Of a DNA stretch of 8,384 bases, positions 6,780-8,384 are shown in pieces. Made by a program: the position numbers and the translations under genes. This DNA comes from an uncultured Bacteroidia bacterium (GTDB lineage Bacteria; Bacteroidota; Bacteroidia; Bacteroidales; UBA932): assembly GCA_902795785.1 (NCBI GenBank), contig CADBMK010000175.1, positions 1 to 8,384 of the forward strand, given 5' to 3'. The notes beneath the pieces are model-generated. The model was not told the DNA's origin. It saw only the letters and a list, made by a program, of their open reading frames with translations, and searched no databases. Position 1 is the stretch's first letter. The number at the start of each line of letters is the position of its first letter.

Positions 6780-7982
6780 CTAAAACCTCCTTTTACATTG
6801 TTCAGCCCACATACCGGCTGTGATTCCTTCGTATTCACGGAATTTCCTCGAGAAAGACGATACGCTGTCGAATCCGCAGATGTTTGCCACAACTTCCTGC
6901 CTCTCATTAGGGTGCTCTGAGATGTAGTCCTTTGCATATCGTATCCTGAGGTTGTTCAGATACTCCGGGAATGTAGTTTCAAATGTGTTGTTCAGTAACT
7001 GTGATATGTATGACCTGTTTGTTTTCAGTTCTTCAGCCACCATTCCTATGGTGATTCCCTTTATCCTGAATCCTTCCTGCTCTTCCATAAATTTATAGAA
7101 GGCATCGGCCACGCGGTCGTCCTTGAGGAATTCCGGAGTAATCTTTTTCTTGAAGCCGTCCGGCCTGATGATTTTCTTTTTAGTAGGCTTCATAAAGGCG
7201 CTGAACATCTCCTTGACGGTAATCTTGTGCTTTCCGCGGATCAGGCCCACTGCAAACATCTTGACCAGTTCAACCGTCATAAGTATTGACAGAATGTCCG
7301 TCACATAGTGGTGAGAGACCAGATAGGGCCTGTCGAAGCAGAGCCTTATTGCCGTAAGGATGAAAAGACAGGTTACATTGAGAGTCTGAATCCTCACGAT
7401 GCTCAGTTTTTCCCGTTTGAAGTAATGCCTCAGGATTGACCTTGAACTACCTCTGACATAATGGTTGAGGTGAAATATATATAGTATGGCCAGCGCGCAG
7501 TATCCTGCCACGGCAATCCTGTATCCGTATTTGTCGAAATACGTGATAGTCCTGTAAAGTTTCTGGTCGTACATTTCATTATATACTCCGTACTCGAGGT
7601 GCCTCAGGTAATCGGCAGAATTCTGAAAACCTGCCACTATATATAGGACGGATACTCCGGAAAAAAGGATTATTGACGGAGCCAGTGAGATGTACATCCA
7701 GTTTTTAAAAGGATCCTTACGGGTGAGAGTCCTGAAATAAATGCAGAACAGAGGGAAGAGAAGGGGATCGGTGAACATTCTGATCATGTCGGAATGTACC
7801 AGCATATTGTCTCCCGCTGCCGCCGTAACCATGTTTGCGTCGGCAAAAAAATGCAGGGATGCAACCATGGTAATTATCATCATGAACGTCTCGGATGGCG
7901 TCTTTCCTTTCCTCATTATTAGGAAAATCGTCATCATCAAAGCTGCCGTGCAGGGGAGCAGTACTATAAGTTCATGAAACAT
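6780..7982 (-). CDS. Membrane-anchored AraC-family transcriptional regulator, paralogue of the downstream gene
   Basis: 400 residues with the same architecture as the next gene: about seven membrane segments (roughly 4-23, 33-53, 70-85, 96-118, 152-171, 199-215, 222-246), a basic linker (about 250-290, with KKKIIRPDGFKKK), then an AraC/XylS domain (about 292-400). The first helix-turn-helix includes TIGMVAEELKTNRSYISQLLN (start 311) and the second VVANICGFDSVSSFSRKFRE (364-383). Matching positions in both paralogues include RKGK (24-27), FF-DAN (45-50), KLYR/KLFR (141-144) and FPEYL-NLRI in the DNA-binding domain. The linkers differ strongly: basic here, acidic in the paralogue. It is the first gene of the run; the ATG at 7982 follows an A-rich stretch without Shine-Dalgarno. 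Target and ligand are unknown; the adjacent transporter or the whole operon is the natural guess. Confidence 0.88.
   Translation of the reverse strand: MFHELIVLLPCTAALMMTIFLIMRKGKTPSETFMMIITMVASLHFFADANMVTAAAGDNMLVHSDMIRMFTDPLLFPLFCIYFRTLTRKDPFKNWMYISLAPSIILFSGVSVLYIVAGFQNSADYLRHLEYGVYNEMYDQKLYRTITYFDKYGYRIAVAGYCALAILYIFHLNHYVRGSSRSILRHYFKREKLSIVRIQTLNVTCLFILTAIRLCFDRPYLVSHHYVTDILSILMTVELVKMFAVGLIRGKHKITVKEMFSAFMKPTKKKIIRPDGFKKKITPEFLKDDRVADAFYKFMEEQEGFRIKGITIGMVAEELKTNRSYISQLLNNTFETTFPEYLNNLRIRYAKDYISEHPNERQEVVANICGFDSVSSFSRKFREYEGITAGMWAEQCKRRF
6786..6794 (-). promoter_or_regulatory. Consensus Shine-Dalgarno inside the end of the upstream coding sequence
   Basis: The minus strand reads AAAAGGAGG followed by TTTTAGTT and the ATG at 6777, a full anti-16S match with 8-base spacing. 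The same bases encode Lys-Arg-Arg of the C-terminal CKRRF of the preceding paralogue. Most starts in this window lack such a site, as expected for Bacteroidota, so this one stands out and probably sets reinitiation or coupling between the two regulators. Confidence 0.6.
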
Positions 7983-8141
7983 GATTTTTTTTGAAATTTA
8001 CATATTTTCTTGATAATTCAACAAAAAACACGAAAATATTTGTGTCTATTCGAATTTTTGGAATTTGATAAAAATAGGTGAATTCTCAATAAAATTGGAT
8101 TTTTTTTGTTAAATACCTAAAACATTAATAAAAATTACCCC

Positions 8142-8149
8142 CATCTTTG
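8142..8149 (+). promoter_or_regulatory. Possible plus-strand -7 box
   Basis: CATCTTTG matches TAnnTTTG at five of the six defined positions. Its predicted start, about 8154-8156, coincides with the first base of the inverted repeat that would close a small RNA (8154-8160 with 8214-8220). No TTTG lies at the expected -33 position, so this is weak on its own. Confidence 0.3.
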
Positions 8150-8154
8150 TAATG

Positions 8155-8276
8155 TCATTTGACGAGAGTGACAATTGTGATAATTCTTGCTCTTGTTGGA
8201 TAGGGTTTTAACAAAATGACGCGATTATTTATTTATTTGGGGAGCCAGCACATTCTTTTGTGCTGGCTATTTTTTT
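8155..8276 (+). ncRNA. Candidate structured small RNA ending at an intrinsic terminator
   Basis: About 122 bases lie between a -7-like box and a strong terminator with no upstream plus-strand gene for that terminator to serve. The 5' end, GTCATTT (8154-8160), pairs perfectly with AAATGAC (8214-8220). Inside are a palindrome ACAATTGT (8171-8178) and a TTGTT/AACAA pairing (8193-8197 with 8210-8214, partly competing with the outer stem). A single-stranded A/U-rich linker then leads to the terminator hairpin. I do not recognise a known RNA family. The alternative is that only the hairpin matters, for example within a minus-strand leader. Confidence 0.4.
8243..8276 (+). terminator. Rho-independent terminator, plus strand
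   Basis: AGCCAGCACA (8243-8252) and TGTGCTGGCT (8259-8268) form a perfect 10-bp stem with a 6-base loop, followed by A and seven T (8270-8276). In the minus direction the stem is followed by CCCCAAATAAAT, with no T-tract, so termination is predicted for plus-strand transcription only. Confidence 0.75.
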
Positions 8277-8288
8277 ATCCCAGTTCGT

Positions 8289-8296
8289 CAAATATA
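8289..8296 (-). promoter_or_regulatory. Consensus -7 box on the minus strand, possible distal promoter of the regulator operon
   Basis: TATATTTG is identical to the -7 box of the His-leader promoter. A start near 8282-8284 would give a leader of about 300 bases before the first regulator gene at 7982, and would run antisense through the candidate small RNA and its hairpin. The -33 position reads CGAA instead of TTTG, so only half of the promoter is supported. Confidence 0.4.
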
Positions 8297-8320
8297 CAAT
8301 ATATTTTTTATTCCCTTCGA

Positions 8321-8364
8321 GGCCGCGGGCGGCCACGGGCTTCGGCCGACCCTACCAGCCGCCC
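8321..8364. repeat. GC-rich inverted-repeat block
   Basis: GGGCGGC (8327-8333) and GCCGCCC (8358-8364) are a perfect 7-bp inverted repeat. Inside it lies the palindrome TCGGCCGA (8342-8349) and a GGC-TTCG-GCC mini-hairpin (8338-8347). GGCCGC/GCGGCC (8321-8326 with 8329-8334) forms a second, overlapping inverted repeat. The composition is strikingly unlike the AT-rich sequence immediately to its left. Its nature is unknown; it could be a dispersed repeat, a structured RNA or the end of a neighbouring gene. Confidence 0.45.
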
Positions 8365-8384
8365 TCCTTACGTGAGCATGGCCA

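Larger units (their letters stand above)
7983..8384. other. Intergenic region, AT-rich then GC-rich at the edge
   Basis: No convincing protein-coding gene is present in these 402 bases. The part next to the regulator gene (7983-8135) is made almost entirely of A/T runs and probably holds the operon's 5' leader and control sites. A weak minus-strand -7-like box, TATTTTCG (8038-8031), has one mismatch and no matching -33 element. The middle holds a plus-strand terminator and a possible small RNA. The last 65 bases change sharply to GC-rich, structured sequence, which may belong to a neighbouring element outside the window. Confidence 0.7.

Noticed and set aside
8378..8384. ATG at the right edge as the start of a plus-strand gene
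   Set aside because: Only seven bases are visible, with no supporting ribosome binding site; nothing can be claimed.
8288..8384. Minus-strand open frame entering from the right edge (ends ...SKGIKNILYI)
   Set aside because: It is only about 32 codons, its composition follows the GC-rich repeat, and its stop lies in the -7 box; without the sequence to the right it cannot be called a gene end.

Overview
The window looks like a stretch of a Bacteroidota (Bacteroidales-like) chromosome. Three things suggest this: a promoter matching the Bacteroides-type consensus (TTTG, 19 bases, TATATTTG) at 126-156; AraC-type regulators fused to multi-spanning membrane domains; and an aldose 1-epimerase with a lipoprotein signal. 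Placement below phylum/order level is not supported by what I can see. There are no rRNA, tRNA, CRISPR, transposase or phage genes.

Layout: all recognisable protein genes are on the minus strand, so transcription runs from right to left. In that order they are two tandem paralogous membrane-anchored AraC-family regulators (7982-6780 and 6777-5569), an EamA/DMT-type transporter (5567-4686), a DAACS-family (glutamate/serine-type) symporter (4641-3478), proB (3478-2408), proA (2405-1161) and a lipoprotein-type galM (1155-157). Gaps are 1-5 bases, or a one-base TAATG overlap, except for 44 bases before the symporter, where a -7-like box suggests an internal promoter. This could be one seven-gene unit or two stacked ones. 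ProB and ProA carry out the first two steps from glutamate to proline. The symporter is translationally coupled to proB but lacks the arginine that binds a substrate side-chain carboxylate in aspartate transporters, so simple glutamate feeding of ProB is doubtful.

Left edge (1-156), after galM: this is the most interesting part. A well-formed promoter begins immediately after the galM stop codon. It is followed by a 16-codon ORF, MINYTLHTAHHHHHRK, with five consecutive His codons, and then by mutually exclusive hairpins (segments at 56-64, 12-20 and 1-8). This has the architecture of a histidine-operon leader peptide and attenuator. It predicts a histidine biosynthesis operon just outside the window, to the left of position 1.

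Right edge (7983-8384): an AT-rich intergenic region with no recognisable protein gene. It holds a strong rho-independent terminator on the plus strand (8243-8276), a possible structured small RNA ending at it (about 8155-8276), a consensus -7 box on the minus strand (8289-8296) that could give the regulator operon a roughly 300-base leader, and an abrupt GC-rich inverted-repeat block (8321-8364) at the edge.
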